The notes under the pieces are model-generated. The model made no database searches. It was not told the DNA's origin and saw only the letters and a list, made by a program, of their open reading frames with translations. Position numbers and translations under genes: made by a program. This document shows positions 1-59,447 of a stretch of DNA of 64,000 bases, in pieces. The first letter of the stretch is position 1, and each line of letters opens with the position of its first letter. This stretch comes from Archilochus colubris. Its lineage: Eukaryota > Chordata > Aves > Apodiformes > Trochilidae. The DNA lies in the NCBI GenBank assembly GCA_023079485.1, contig CM041090.1:7314519-7378518 (forward strand), in the 5' to 3' direction.

Positions 1-76
1 GTCAGCTGCTAATAGTGTTAACTTTTCAACTTTTTGAACCATCCCAGTGTCCTGGAGTATGGGCTCAGGGAGTAAA

Positions 77-195
77 TTCTGAAATTTAAGTTTTTTAAAT
101 TTTTTTAAATTTTTTAAAATTTATTAAAATTATTTAAATTTATTAAATTAAAAAAATTTTAAATTTTTAAAATTTTAAATTTCTGAAATTTAAGT
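77..195. repeat. A/T-only tract flanked by a 15-bp direct repeat
   Basis: Positions 91-180 contain only A and T, mostly as alternating short A runs and T runs, so the tract can fold on itself. The 15-mer TTCTGAAATTTAAGT occurs at 77-91 and again at 181-195, bracketing the tract. It is probably a low-complexity expansion with a duplicated edge. Confidence 0.8.
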
Positions 196-1265
196 GTTTA
201 TCAAATGCCTTTCTTTTCAAGTCTTCTGGGTGGCTTCAAATGCAAAGATAGGTATTTCCAGTTATAAGATCAAAATTGGAAGGCGTGGCAAATGAAGGCT
301 GATGTCTTCATTCAAGCTCAGACATGAGGCACTTTGAATGGCTCCCTGGACTTGCGATGAGGCTTGTGCAGAGGTTCTCCAATCCAGGAAGCTCCTCTGC
401 AGGGAGAGGACAGCAATTTATATTTTTTGACAACCTAGCAGAGATCCAAGGAGTAAACCAAGAGGTTTAGTATACAGAGGTGAGGGCTGTAGAGCTTCAG
501 TTCCTCCATTGCAGCTGAAAGCCACTAATATATGTGTGTGCAAAGCTTCTATCACTTGCAGCCTGTGGGCACAGAAACTGTTCAGTGGGCCAGGAGACTT
601 TTGGCTTAGTGGATCATAGTTGTACTTCATGAAGGGCCCTTTCAACACCCAGCTTTATTCACCAGGATTGCTGGTGTGTCTTGTCCAGCCGTGGTGTTTC
701 TTGTGCCAAGGTGCTGACAGGATCCAGGATTACTCTGTAATTCCTAATTAACTGAGCACCTCCTTGTCAGTTTATGCCACAGGCTTGGGCGAGGAAAAAA
801 AAGCTGCAACCAGGCTTGTCTTTTTGAGTCTGTGTTGAGTGTGAAGAGGGTGACAAACAGCCACCCACGAGATCCCAGCAATTCTTCCAAGTGCTTTTAA
901 GGTGTGAATGGAGGATTTGGAGAAAGTGGTGCCAGAGGAACTGACAGAGAAATAGCACCAGGAAGGGGAAAATCCCATGAGACCCTGGGGCTTAATGCTG
1001 GCAAGGAGTTAGTGCTGAGTGCAGGGAAACTTGGACTGTGTGTTTGAGATTTGTTTCATGGCCTGCCCAGCCTTTTGGTCCACGTCTTTGTGATTAATAA
1101 GGAAATCATGGCCTAGTCTGTCTGTTCAAGGAGCAAGAGAGAGGTTTGTGGTGACTGTGGGTTATCATCCTCCTTACTTGATACATTATATTCAGTTCTC
1201 AGACTACCAAGGTGGAAAGGATCCTACTTTGGGGCAGCTGGAACTGCTTTATTAGTGCTTCTATG

Positions 1266-1309
1266 GCTTTAAAAAGCTATGTGTGCAGCTTTAAAAAGCT
1301 ATGTGTGTC
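1266..1309. repeat. 22-bp tandem duplication
   Basis: Two copies of a 22-bp unit beginning GCTTTAAAAAGCTATGTGTG lie side by side at 1266-1287 and 1288-1309 and differ only in the last two bases. This is a minor local duplication inside intron 1. Confidence 0.8.
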
Positions 1310-4300
1310 TTAATAAACTATTAATCATTATTATCTGAGTGCCTCAATTGTTGGTCCAGATCATTTCATTTAAGTAAAATTCCTTGCAGTGTGGAATCAG
1401 CTGTAGATTTGGTTGCAAAAATTAGCAGATCTGTCTCAGCAGTCCTATGAAGTATGGTGGTGTAGTACGCAGGCACCACAGAGTTTGCTTTGAGGCCAGG
1501 CAGGGAATGCAGCCTAGCTGTGCAGTCAGAAGCCCAGGTGCAATCATCTACACACTTAACCAGCAGAAGAGCAGCACTTCCAGCTGGGTAAATTGATTTT
1601 GTTTTCCAGCTGTGTGTGATATGTTGTTTGAATATCTCTTTTTTTTTTTTTCTTTTTCTTTTTTTTTCCTGATGAGTAGAAAGGGACCTGTCCTGTCATT
1701 CCCCCTGCAACACTAGAAGAAAGCCTGGGTTAGCACCCATAGCTTTCAGCCTGTTCAGGCCCTCACTTTCCAGAGCACATGTGCAGACAGCAGAAAACTG
1801 GTACTAGGCTGAGATTTGTGTGCTAGCAGTTTCATCCTCTTCTTAACAAAAGCCAGACCTTTGTGGGAAGATCCCAACAGCAGAGCAGTGTTGAAATACT
1901 TGCTTAAAATTCATCTCCCAGCACATAACATGACAAAGGAGGGTTCCTTGGTGGCCATGAACACTGCTTCCCTTTGAGCAGAGAGATGGTGTTCTGGTGA
2001 GGTAGTGCTCTGGTGAATTCTTTGGCTGCTTACACCAGACCCTCCTCCTGTCAGAAAGGAGGCAAGCAGTACTGCTCTGGCTCAGTTACAGCTTCTCCAG
2101 GGCTGTTACACAAATATGGCACAGTCTCTTGGCTGTGTCAGAAAGTTTACATTTGCCCATGGAGAAAGCAGGGCTGCATGGAAGAGTGATTTAGCAAGCA
2201 GAGAAGTAAAGAGCATCTGGAAAGGTCAGATAAAGCTGGAATGTCACTGTCCTAGCCACAAAGAGATAAAATTGCCCATTTATTTTTTTTTTTTAGTATC
2301 TGTCATTTATGTGGTTGTGGTAGCCTCGACATTTACATTGCTAAAATTGCTCAGTGGCTCAAGTGCCTTATGACTGTTTTCTTGCAGCAAAGAGCTCTCT
2401 AAATCTGTTCTCAGAGGTGTCAGGGCACTGCTGCTTTCCAAGCTGGAGCATTCTTTAAACTTGAAAATGTTGACTTACTGTCCTGCTTCCCCAGGCTTCA
2501 GGAACATTGCCAGAGCCACTTTGGTACCAGAAAGGTACTGAATTTGGAAAGGACAATGTGAAGAGGAAAGGTTTGAAGGAACAAAAACTTCAGAAAGTGC
2601 AAAGAGTACCAGAAAGTGCATGTGTGCATGGTCGGGTAATATAGAGAGAACCAAAGGGAGGTTTGCTGTTGGCAGGACTGGGAGATACCTGGGAGGAGCT
2701 TGCTGAAGATTTGGTGCAGGGTTTGCAGCAGTCACCTGACTGTTGTTTTTAGTTAACTCCTGTCTGCTCAAGGGTTAGTGAACTCTGGAGAAGCACAGAC
2801 TTTCAATGTTGTGTTAGATAAAGAGTACATGTGTATGTTAAACTGGGAGTGCAGGTAGGCTTGGAGAGGTTACCCCAGCATTAAACTTCCCACATATGCT
2901 GAGGCAACGGAACAGTTGATCATATTTGCTTGCTTTTAGTAATGTTTGTCATTCTTTTTGTTGTGTCACAGATTTATTGTGGTAGAAATAAAGGTCCTAT
3001 TGTTTGTACAGCACCCAGCACACAAATAGTAAGAGTTGAATTTGGTCTCAGGGATCTTGCTGATGAAGCTAAAGTGTGAAAAGAGCAGGGGCCGCAGAGA
3101 GCAATGATGAGAAATGCACATGTGTACACACAAACGTGTGTGCTTCTGCATCAGGCATCCTGCATTGTGAACACTGAACAAGAGGCAGACCTGCAGGGGG
3201 GTCCTGGTGATCTGTTGTGTCCAAAAATTAAATTAAAGAGTACAGTACATGGAGAGATCCAAGAGCCAGGAAACATCTCTGTTTGCACCTCTTACTCAGT
3301 TATCATAGAAAATGTATGCTGTGAGATGCATATGAAGAAAGTCCAGCTGATGATATGTTTTCATGGTGTTAATTAACAGCAAGTAGTTTTCCAGCCCTGA
3401 AATTCTCTAAGTCTCATGATTAGCAGAGTATTTGTTTCCTTGTCTTTGGGATAGGGAGTCAGAGGTGAGCAGGAATACAGACTTCAGGCTTCTCCTTCTG
3501 CAGGCAGCAAGAAAGCACAACTGCTGCCTCGAGTGAAGAGATGGTGCTTTCCACCTGGCAGTGCATTTCTGCCCCCTGAACTGGGATGTACCTCACCCCA
3601 GCAAACACAAGCGTGGTGTGTGTTTTTCTCCTCCCAGGGCCAGGACTTTGCCAGAAAGGTGGTTGTCTGCGCTCTGCTTTCCACTTTCAAAATCTTGTTT
3701 GCTGGTGAGAGGCAGCACAGGAAGGCTTACTGGCCATGGGGAGGTGATTGCCACCACTATCTGCCACTCAGGGCACAGGGGGAAGAAGCTGAACTGCCCA
3801 GAAACTGGATGGGGTGAGTGGGTGGTTTCAGTAGGTTTCCCAGAATAACAGATAGGATCCCGTGAGTGAAGCCAAGTCAGCAAAAGTGGCTCCAAACAAG
3901 GCTGCCAGTGGGCAGCAAAAATTTCAGCTATCTCTTCATCTCTTGCTCCCCCTGAATTTTCTTCCATATTTCTCCAGCTTTCTTCCTTCTGTCAAATCTT
4001 AGAGTTTGAAAGTAAGAAGATATTTTACTCCTGTGCAGTATATGCAACAAATGCAACGCACAGCTTTTTTCTGATTATTGTGTTTTCCTATCTGATTCTC
4101 TGGGTTGGTCTGTGAAGAATACAGCTTATTAATGCCATTGCAATTAACAAAAGTCTTCATTATCCCGCTTTCCTATACAATGGTGTGATGTATCCACACT
4201 GGGCTGCTGTTCCCATATGCTGTTGTGTTGTTATAGTATCATGCTTATTGTAATTCATGTAGGACCTAAAGGTGCCTTGAGAAAATGTCTGCACATCTGG

Positions 4301-7300
4301 GAGCTGTCTACTGGGAACTGTGTGCTATTAACCCTTTATGGTCCATGTCCTTGAGCTGAGGTGCCAACTCTACCAGTGATGGATAATGGCAGCATTTTGC
4401 AGAGTTATCTCACTTCAGCTACTCTGAGGTCATGGTATGGTGGAGATGACTTCAGCAGAGAAGTTGAGTGATGGCTCTGGGACTTACTTTTCCACTAAGC
4501 CCTCAGTGACTCTTGCAGCAGTAAAAATAATCTCACTGATCTGGTTATCCTGCCTGGATTTATAATTTAGAAGATTTGTGGTTTGCTTTTAATTTCATCT
4601 ATGTTTCTTAGAAATGTAGTGCTGATCAATATCTTCCATCCTTAAAATGAGCAGAGAGATGCCCAGTTGAGCTGTACCAGTATTCTCCATTATTTAAAGC
4701 AGAACTTTCTGCTTTCCTGTCTGCTTTGGGCAGGTGGAAAACTGAAATGGCTTCAGGGCAGCCATGCAAGAAATAAAAATGCAACCTGGTGGCCTGTGAG
4801 CTAGATTTCAGGACCCCCTCAATTCAGAACATTTTGTGGTGCAACATAGGGCCATTACTAGCTCTAGGTATCTTGCTTTGCCTGGTCTTTTAATATGAGG
4901 AGGTTCATGGGCATCCACAAGCTTCCAGACATAACTTGCTCTCTTACTTTGGTATGTGAGGATGATGTAGCTTTTGAAAGCATTTCTGCTTTCATTTGCC
5001 CCTTCAGAGGAGTGGAGGAGAAAACCAAATAAGTGCCCACATAATATAGCATAGGCAATGGATGAAGATAGTACCACCAAGGCCCATTTCCAAGTAAAAC
5101 TGCTCTTATTTGAAAAGAAATAAAACAAAACACTTATTTCTCATGGGAATAGCAGTATAAGGTGCTTAATGACCTACTCTTTTTTTTTTTAAAAGCTTCC
5201 AAATCTGGAAGGAAACCAGGACATCTTGAAAAAAGATATCCCAAGCTTTCACAATATGTGCATCTGTCCAAAGGGCCATTGCTATGGAAGTTTTTACAGC
5301 TGCACTGTTATCCTGCTCCATCCCACAGCCCCAGTGGAGAGCAAGGCCAGAGCATAGCAGTGGGGAGCCTGGCAGCTGTTGAGCTTTTTTCAAGGAGAGA
5401 TTCTGCTGTTTGTAGTTGTGTAACATGAATGTGAGCAGGTTAGTAGAGGAGGAAGCCCAGCTTCCAGACAAATCAGAACAAGCCCTGAGGCTCCTTGCCA
5501 TTTGGAGTAATCTTTTTCTTTGGAAACCTGTGCATGGTGTAAGCAGTGGTGAATTCTGAATTTTTGGCAGGCCATGCTTCAGTATCAGCTGAGTGAGTCC
5601 TTGCTGCTCTGGTTCCCCAGCAGCCTAAGCTGGTATGACCTCTGTGGTCCACTCCACCCTTCTTCTGGGCACATGTATGCCACATTTTCTATTGCAGAGG
5701 CTTGTTAGACTCTGCTGAACTGCCACTATGCACTAACTGAGCAGAAGAGTTGCCTTTCCAAGGAAAGTAAACAGTTCTTTGCTGGGTCAGTGAGATGAAT
5801 TGGCTCTGGGTGCACATCTGGGAGAAGGAGGAAAGAAAGATCTCCTTTCCTTGTGGTAGGACTGAGCTTTTGGAGCCGGTCATTTTTTGTGTAACCTCAA
5901 CCTTCTATTTAGAGAGTGATTGAGGGGTTATCAGTTGGTACAAAGGAAAGGGTTTACTTAGTGTCTTATTCAAACACCATGAAACACATTCATTAGCACT
6001 TGGACAAACTTATCTGCCTTAAAAGAACTGGTTGCTACCATTTGCTCTTCAAACAGTTCTTTTGTGTCAAACAGCTTCTGCATCTCCATGGTGGGCTATA
6101 TGATTCACCTGTTTAAGACCATGCCATGCTAAGATGTCTGAGGTGTTTTATATTTGCTTCTTGTGTATTAAACATCAAATGGTAATGCTTGCTTTTCTCT
6201 TTCAGACCTGTTCACATGGTGCTCTTTTCGATAATCCCTACTATCACACCTCTTGGATGAGATAGTCTCTTTCCTGTCAGTGCCCTACATGCCCATTGTT
6301 CAGAACATGGGCTGACAGATTTCAACCACAGAAATGTCTTGTCATCAGTTGTGGTGAAATTCATTTCTCTCCTTTGAGAGATCCTTTTACCCTGACCACT
6401 TGAGGTCAGAAGGCATTTCCAAAAAGAGTTTTGACTTGCTTTGTTGTAATGTATGCAATTCATACTCGTATTATTACTCCAGTTGTGGTGCATACTAACA
6501 TAAGCTGCAGAGTGACTGTGATCTCTGTGGTTGAGGTTGTTGCAGTGATCCTTCTGCCAGTGGCTTTCAAGCAGTGGGAGCCTGGAACTGTGCTGGACGG
6601 TACTGTCACTATGTAGTGCTTACCTGATCCTTTCCAGGGCATGCACTTCTGTTAGGATGGGCAACAGCAGCATTATCCAGAAAGCATTTACTCCTTCATG
6701 CAAAGGGGCAGGGGAGCTGGGACAGACAAGGGAGGGAGGGATGCTTAGCAGCAAGTCAGAATGGAAGCAGCAGGAGAGACACGGCTGGGATGTGGGTCAT
6801 GGAGCTGAGGAGCTGGGCACGTTGTCCCTCTGTGTTAGTGGAAGGGCCACAGTGTCTGCTGGGGATGGAGCAGACGGATGCAGAAGAATGGTCCTTTTTT
6901 TGTCAAGCACCTGTTTAGAGATGAGAATATCTGGAATTTTTGTTTTCTGTTCCCCTTCATATTATGTTAAGATGCATCATCTAACACAATTGGAGTCCGT
7001 AGTAATCAGAACACTTGGGATGCCTTAAAGTCAGTTTCGGGGTGTTATAAACAAAGCACAGAATGTAAGGGCCTCTCCAGAAAATCAGACATGCTGGAGC
7101 CTTGAAGTGACTGTTTCTCTCAGACTCCCTCTGTCATGGGAACACCGTATAACTTATTTACACATTTAGGTACTAGCACTTGTGCTTTGGGAGGAGAGTG
7201 GGTAGAAAGTTTATAACCTGCCAAGCATTTGAATTTGTGTCATGGCATTTAACAGCATTGCTTTGGTTCTGAACTGTTGTTTGGCTTCTGGGAAGATTAC

Positions 7301-7337
7301 TGACTGATTTTTGTTTTCTTTCTTTCCCGTGTTTTAG

Positions 7338-54649
<47,312 letters not shown>

Positions 54650-55365
54650 CTTTTTTTCTGTCCCACCACACGCTCCCTCCCCTCTCCCCCGTCCAACACG
54701 CCCTTCTTTCTCTTTGCAAAGCAGCCTCTGCTCCGCTCTTTTTTGTGTTTCCCTGTTTTGCTTCAGATAACAAATCACATTTTTAAGTGGGGGGGAGGGG
54801 GGCATTAACATGGCACCACCTACCTTGCCCTTGAGATGACAGTTTACAAAATTATTTTGTGCAAAAAAAGTTACGTTTTAAAAAGAACAGACATATTTTA
54901 TTATATAAAAAGGTATTTTTCTCCACCAGATTGAAACTTAAACAGAAAATGTTAAAATATTGCACCAAATATTTTTTGTTGTGACATAGAAGGTCGAGCA
55001 CAATGTTACATTCCATTCTTTCCAAAAAAGAACCAAACAACAACAAAACACCACTTGTTCTGTTAACTTTTACATTTGCGTATGTCTCTTTTATCACGTT
55101 TATCCTGGGAGGGGGGAAGGCACACAAGTGCATGTGTTTGCTGGTTCACTCATTTCATGAAAATATTTTATGATAAACTTTTGAAATTGCTGTGTTTTCT
55201 AGGGAAAAAAATAATGTACACAGCTCATGTTTTCATATTTAATTAAAAAATACAATATGCCTCCTATGTTTATCAGTGCACAACTTTTTTGTTGCTGAGA
55301 GTTGTCTGGTTTCAGAACATGAAGCTTGAGAGTTGGTAACTTTGATATTGCTTGTCACAAACCAT

Positions 55366-55371
55366 ATTAAA
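55366..55371 (+). terminator. ACTN1: Candidate polyadenylation signal ATTAAA
   Basis: This is the second most common vertebrate poly(A) hexamer. It lies about 717 nt after the ACTN1 stop and is followed by T-rich and GT-containing sequence. A second candidate is at 55672-55677, so the choice is open. Confidence 0.4.
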
Positions 55372-55671
55372 AATTTCTTGTGATAACAACTCTAGACTTT
55401 ATTCATTTGTATAGTGAAACTCTTTAATCCTATTTAGTTAAAAAAAAACCCAAAACAAACACAACAAAGAGAATCCAAAATTAATGTTGGGGTTTGTGCT
55501 TTGTTTTTTTCTGATAAAATTACAATACTTTAAAGGTAAACTTCCGTCCCCCTTAACCTTTACATTCTTGAATTATATTGGAATTTTCACAGCTTTCTGA
55601 CCACTTTAAACTAATGATGTATAATTTTTAACAAGTCCTGATACATCCACATCTATAGGAACAATATTCTT

Positions 55672-55677
55672 ATTAAA
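55672..55677 (+). terminator. ACTN1: Candidate distal polyadenylation signal ATTAAA
   Basis: This second ATTAAA lies about 1.02 kb after the stop codon, close to where the AT-rich UTR-like sequence ends. Confidence 0.35.
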
Positions 55678-57490
55678 ATATAGCACAAAATTAGTCACTA
55701 GAGCTATGCAAACAACCAAGCACCATATTTTAAACTATCTATGAAAAAAACCTCCTCCACTGTTCCCATGCTCAGCACTGAAGTATCTCCCTACTTTTTA
55801 TATCATTGCTAATGAGTGCTAGGGCTGAGGTGAAGCTGAGTTGTCTGTGTTGTAACCCAGGTACCCCACCAAACAGCCTGGAGAGGTCAATATGAACTGT
55901 CAGTTCTGTAGTACTTGCACCCACATCATTATTTAATCTGCTTGCTAGCTCCTCTAGGCCCATTTTCAGCCACGTCACTGCTGTGTTGCAAGTGGGATTG
56001 TTCTCTTCAAAGGTACAGAGTCCTGATTCCATTACCATCTTTTAATATACATAACAAAGGTTATCTGTTTGAAAACTAAAACAGCAGAGAGGATGACTAC
56101 AGGCACGAGCCGATCATCTATCAAGGCTCTGGTTTCCCAGCTGCAGGCAAGTGTAAGGTCTTTAAGACCTACATCTCACACCACTGCTTCCTCACAGCTC
56201 TTCACTCACTCAGTAGCACACAGATATTTTGGTCACCTTCCCCCTGTGCCGGGATAGCAGGATACTACCTCTAGACCTCGAGCTCCTTCTGGATGGCTGG
56301 CACCTCCGAGCTAAGTGCTGCATTGAAGGCAAATGAGTGGTTATAATCTCCAAGCAGAAGCAATTACCTGCCTGCTCCTCGGGCAGGTCTCTTGGGGAGC
56401 AGAGAACTGGACCTGGCTCTGTTGCATTCCAGTCGAAGTGCTGCAGACACCCAACAACTATTTCAAACCTTTTGCCAGACCATTTCTTCCAGTTTCTTAA
56501 TTGCTGTCATTTCGTTTTCATATGAACCCCATGGCTCTCATTGTACATTTTTGCCTAAAACCCAGGACTACTTTAAGCTGCAGAGACACAGAAGCATTTT
56601 ACACCTTCCTTATTATTAGCTCATTCAAACACCACCACTATCACTTGAATGAAGAATTTCTCTCCTGCTACTTCTTACTTGAACAGGGAGTAATCTCTGA
56701 TCTGTGGTACTGAGCCACAGCATCCTGCTTTCTGCCACAGAGAAAATCACATCTTCTTCAGGGAAGGAAGCAAGCAGTTAATTTACTCCTGCAATAAACA
56801 GGTTGTGGTTTTTAAGTATTCTGACTCCAGCTGAGTATTTGTTCACACTTGTAGGTGTGCAGTCAGGACACTAATGGTTCCCAGTGGGCTTTCAGATGTC
56901 CCTCTGAGACACTAATTTTTGTGTGCAATGAAAATAACGAGGAAACAGAAATACAGCTTTATTACAGAAGTTGATTTTGCACATGATAGCTTCTAGAGAC
57001 ACTGCCCACACGCTGGAGGCAATGCTGCAGATTCTTCTAATGATGTATTTCATGCTATTTACACCCATGCAGAATGCCCATAACCAAGAAAGGGAAAGCT
57101 GGACTCCAGCCCAGCTCAGGCACTGCCGGAGCAGCTGGAGCTGTGTTCCAGATACACAGCTGCATTCCTCCCCTCTGACATGACCCCAGAGGCTGCGGAG
57201 ATGCAGGATATAAGCAGAAAAGATTTAATTGGGCTTCCGGCACGACTTATTTTCATTATTGCCAGTAACTCAAATCCCTGTTACTCCCATACCGTTCCAA
57301 GACTGCCACCTAAGGAGATTTTTTTTCTGCTTCTGAGCCTCTTAGGCAGCAATTCAAGCACGCAAGCACAGAGAGGCTCTGGTGCTACTTGCTCCAGCTC
57401 CCCACTTTTCAACCACAGTTAGCTTTGTTAAGCTCTCACATTACTCCTTTTCTTACCCCAAAGAGAAAACTACGGAAGAGTGATCCACAT

Positions 57491-57653
57491 TGGAATGGCT
57501 GCCCAGAGTAGTGGATTCTCCGTCCCTGGAGCATTTAAAAAAGACTGGATGGCACTCAGTGCCATGGTCTAGCAACCGCAACGGTGGTTCAAGGGTTGGA
57601 CTCGATGATCTCTGAGGTCCCTTCCAACCCAGCCAATTCTATGATTCTATGAT
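57491..57653 (+). mobile_element. CR1 LINE 3' end fragment
   Basis: It runs from tggaatggctgcccagag through ttctccgtccctggagca and gactggatggcactcagtgc to ggttggactcgatgatctct, ggtcccttccaaccc and the terminal repeat ATTCTATG-ATTCTATGAT at about 57636-57653. Only the last 160 bases of the element are present. Confidence 0.93.
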
Positions 57654-57687
57654 TTATATGGGGTTGTGTTAGGCAGAGCATTGCTGG

Positions 57688-58137
57688 AAGGTCAAGGGAG
57701 CTGATCCTTCCACTCAGCACTGGTGATGCCACTCCTGGAGCACTGTGTCCTATGCTGAGATCCCCAGTACTTACTGGAGCTTGTCTAGCTCTAGCACAGG
57801 GCCACAAAACTGACTGCAGGAATGGAGCATCTCTCATGTAAGGAGAGCCTGAGACTGCTGAGGCTGAGCCTGGAGAATGCTGAATGTGTATGAATACCTG
57901 ATGGGAGGGAATGAAGAAGAGGGAGCCAGAATCTTCTCAGTAGCATCTACTGACAAAAGAAAAAACATGACAATTCATCTGAACACAAGAAAACACTCCT
58001 ACTCTAAGGGTGGACTAGCACTAGATCAAGTTATCTGGAGAAATTACAGTGCCTCCATCTATGGAAATATTAAACAACTGACTGGACACCATCTGGTTCT
58101 TAGACCAGATGGTCTCAAGGAGTGCCTTTAAACCCAA
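57688..58137 (+). mobile_element. Degraded CR1 LINE fragment
   Basis: It starts at ggtcaagggagctgatcctt, the counterpart of the CR1 stretch encoding [15 protein letters not shown]. It continues through cctggagcactgtgtcctat and the worn lineage of LERVQ..YEERL, then an old RKNFF-like block. It has indels and no terminal repeat. It is older than the neighbouring 3'-end fragment at 57491-57653 and is a separate insertion. Confidence 0.75.
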
Positions 58138-59227
58138 ATGATTATGTTTATTATGAATGTTGAATGTATAGGTTATCTCCATTCTAAAGAAATCATTCTA
58201 AAGAATAATTAGAGAGCAAGAAATATGAATGATGCCTGAATCTAACATACTATGTCATGAACATAACTTGGGTATTTACTCCAAGTGAAGTGAGAAAATA
58301 CAGACATGATGCTCTCGGGGAGGGAAATGGGAAGAAAAAAAAAAAATTATATTTTAAGCATCAAGATGGTGACAATTTAACAAGCTATGCTGTACTGAAA
58401 AAACAATTATTTTTATCCTGATCATCATACTGTGAACTGTCTTGAAATACACTGTAAGAATTTCATAAAATTAATGTATCTCAGAAAAGCAGAGTGCTGC
58501 GTCTACGTGAATAGAAAAGCTGCTTCCATCTATCAGCTCCACACAAGCCTTTACCTTCAGTAGCCGCTTCGTCCCCTTCCAAGGCTTCCCCCTAGTGTCA
58601 GCAACACCATCAATATTGCGATTTTATCCAAAGCAGAGGGATTCTGAGTCCTGAGGAAGCGAACGTCTCAGTTAGGGGCTGGCTGCAGTGAACCTGTGTG
58701 GACGGAGCTGTAGCTGCTGAGCTAACGCGTAACACTTCGGGTGGGCCCTTCGGACATGTGCTGTTTCTCCTCCACTGTGGATCAGCACAGACACCCTTTT
58801 GGGGTTTTTTTTCTTTTTTTGCCATGGCCTGGGAAAAATCACAGGCAGTTCATCATGAAGTGGAATGGCCAGCTCCAGGCTGGTAGGGATACACATGCAC
58901 AGCATCACTTTATGAGGAAAGGAGTGTGAGTTATTTCAGGGTGCTCCACGTCACGCCCCGGCTCCCAGCACATCCCCACTGCACCGCGTGGGCCTGCTCA
59001 TGGCAGAACCCTCTCGGGCACCCCACGGACCCGGCCTCGCAGCATGCCCTGAGATGGCCGCAGCCTGCCCCGTTCGCTGTACGCTCCGGTCACCCCTCAC
59101 TTCCCAGCCAAACCTCGCCCTCCTCGGGAACCCCCACCCCCACAGAACTCTTCCCCCCGCCCCGTTCGGACGAGCTGGCGGAGCGGAGCGGCCGCAGGCC
59201 CTGACGCCGCCCGGCCGGCCCCAGCGC

Positions 59228-59245
59228 CTACATCTCCCATCGTGC
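59228..59245 (+). promoter_or_regulatory. ZNF143/THAP11-like motif
   Basis: CTACATCTCCCATCGTGC closely resembles the known promoter motif ACTACAATTCCCAGAATGC. It lies in the CpG island, about 100 nt upstream of the probable first exon. Confidence 0.5.
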
Positions 59246-59291
59246 ACCGGGGCAGCCCAGGGCGCAGGGAGCGGCCGGGGGCCGCCGCGCA

Positions 59292-59310
59292 GCACGCCGG
59301 GAGTTGGAGT
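59292..59310 (-). promoter_or_regulatory. Second ZNF143/THAP11-like motif, opposite orientation
   Basis: On the minus strand it reads ACTCCAACTCCCGGCGTGC, another near match to the ACTACAATTCCCAGAATGC motif. With the site at 59228-59245 it makes an inverted pair 46 nt apart. Confidence 0.45.
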
Positions 59311-59339
59311 CGGGCGTTGGCGGTTGCGCAGCATCCGTT

Positions 59340-59447
59340 TGGGGGCGCGCGGCGGTGTCGGTTTCTGGCAGGAGCGAGGCAGCCATTGCCGCCGCGGCCG
59401 GGAAGAGCGGTTTCCTCACGGCCTGCAGGACTCAGCGCTCGGCGACG
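59340..59447 (+). other. Probable non-coding first exon of the SRSF5-like gene
   Basis: A strong donor, GACG|gtgagc, lies at 59447/59448 inside the CpG island, and the first coding exon has its acceptor at 61012-61013. SR-protein genes of this type usually have a non-coding first exon. The transcription start cannot be read from sequence, so 59340 is a guess. A second donor at 59716 (gcggg|gtgagc) could give a longer or alternative first exon. Confidence 0.5.

Larger units (their letters stand above)
1..7337 (+). other. ACTN1: ACTN1 intron 1, 3' part
   Basis: No exon, RNA gene or clear transposon is recognised here. The stretch ends in an ordinary acceptor (tttcccgtgttttag) just before exon 2. 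It holds an A/T-only tract at 91-180, a 22-bp tandem duplication at 1266-1309, a pyrimidine tract near 1635-1669 and short poly-T runs. Exon 1 and the ACTN1 promoter must lie to the left of the window. Open frames in this stretch are short, overlap on both strands and look like chance. Confidence 0.85.
54650..55760 (+). other. ACTN1: ACTN1 3'UTR and flank (end approximate)
   Basis: The sequence turns from C-rich (54657-54710) to a G-tract (54789-54802, G7-A-G6) and then strongly AT-rich to about 55760. No AATAAA was found. The best polyadenylation signal candidates are ATTAAA at 55366-55371 and 55672-55677, giving a UTR of about 0.75 or 1.05 kb, in the usual range for this gene. Confidence 0.65.
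55760..58954. other. Intergenic region between ACTN1 and the SRSF5-like gene
   Basis: This stretch of about 3.2 kb holds two CR1 fragments (57491-57653 and about 57688-58137). An 88-codon minus-strand open frame at 55772-56038 has no recognised family. No convincing gene is seen. Confidence 0.7.

Noticed and set aside
57877..58131. 84-codon plus-strand frame in the intergenic region
   Set aside because: It overlaps the degraded CR1 fragment and its peptide is a decayed part of that element.
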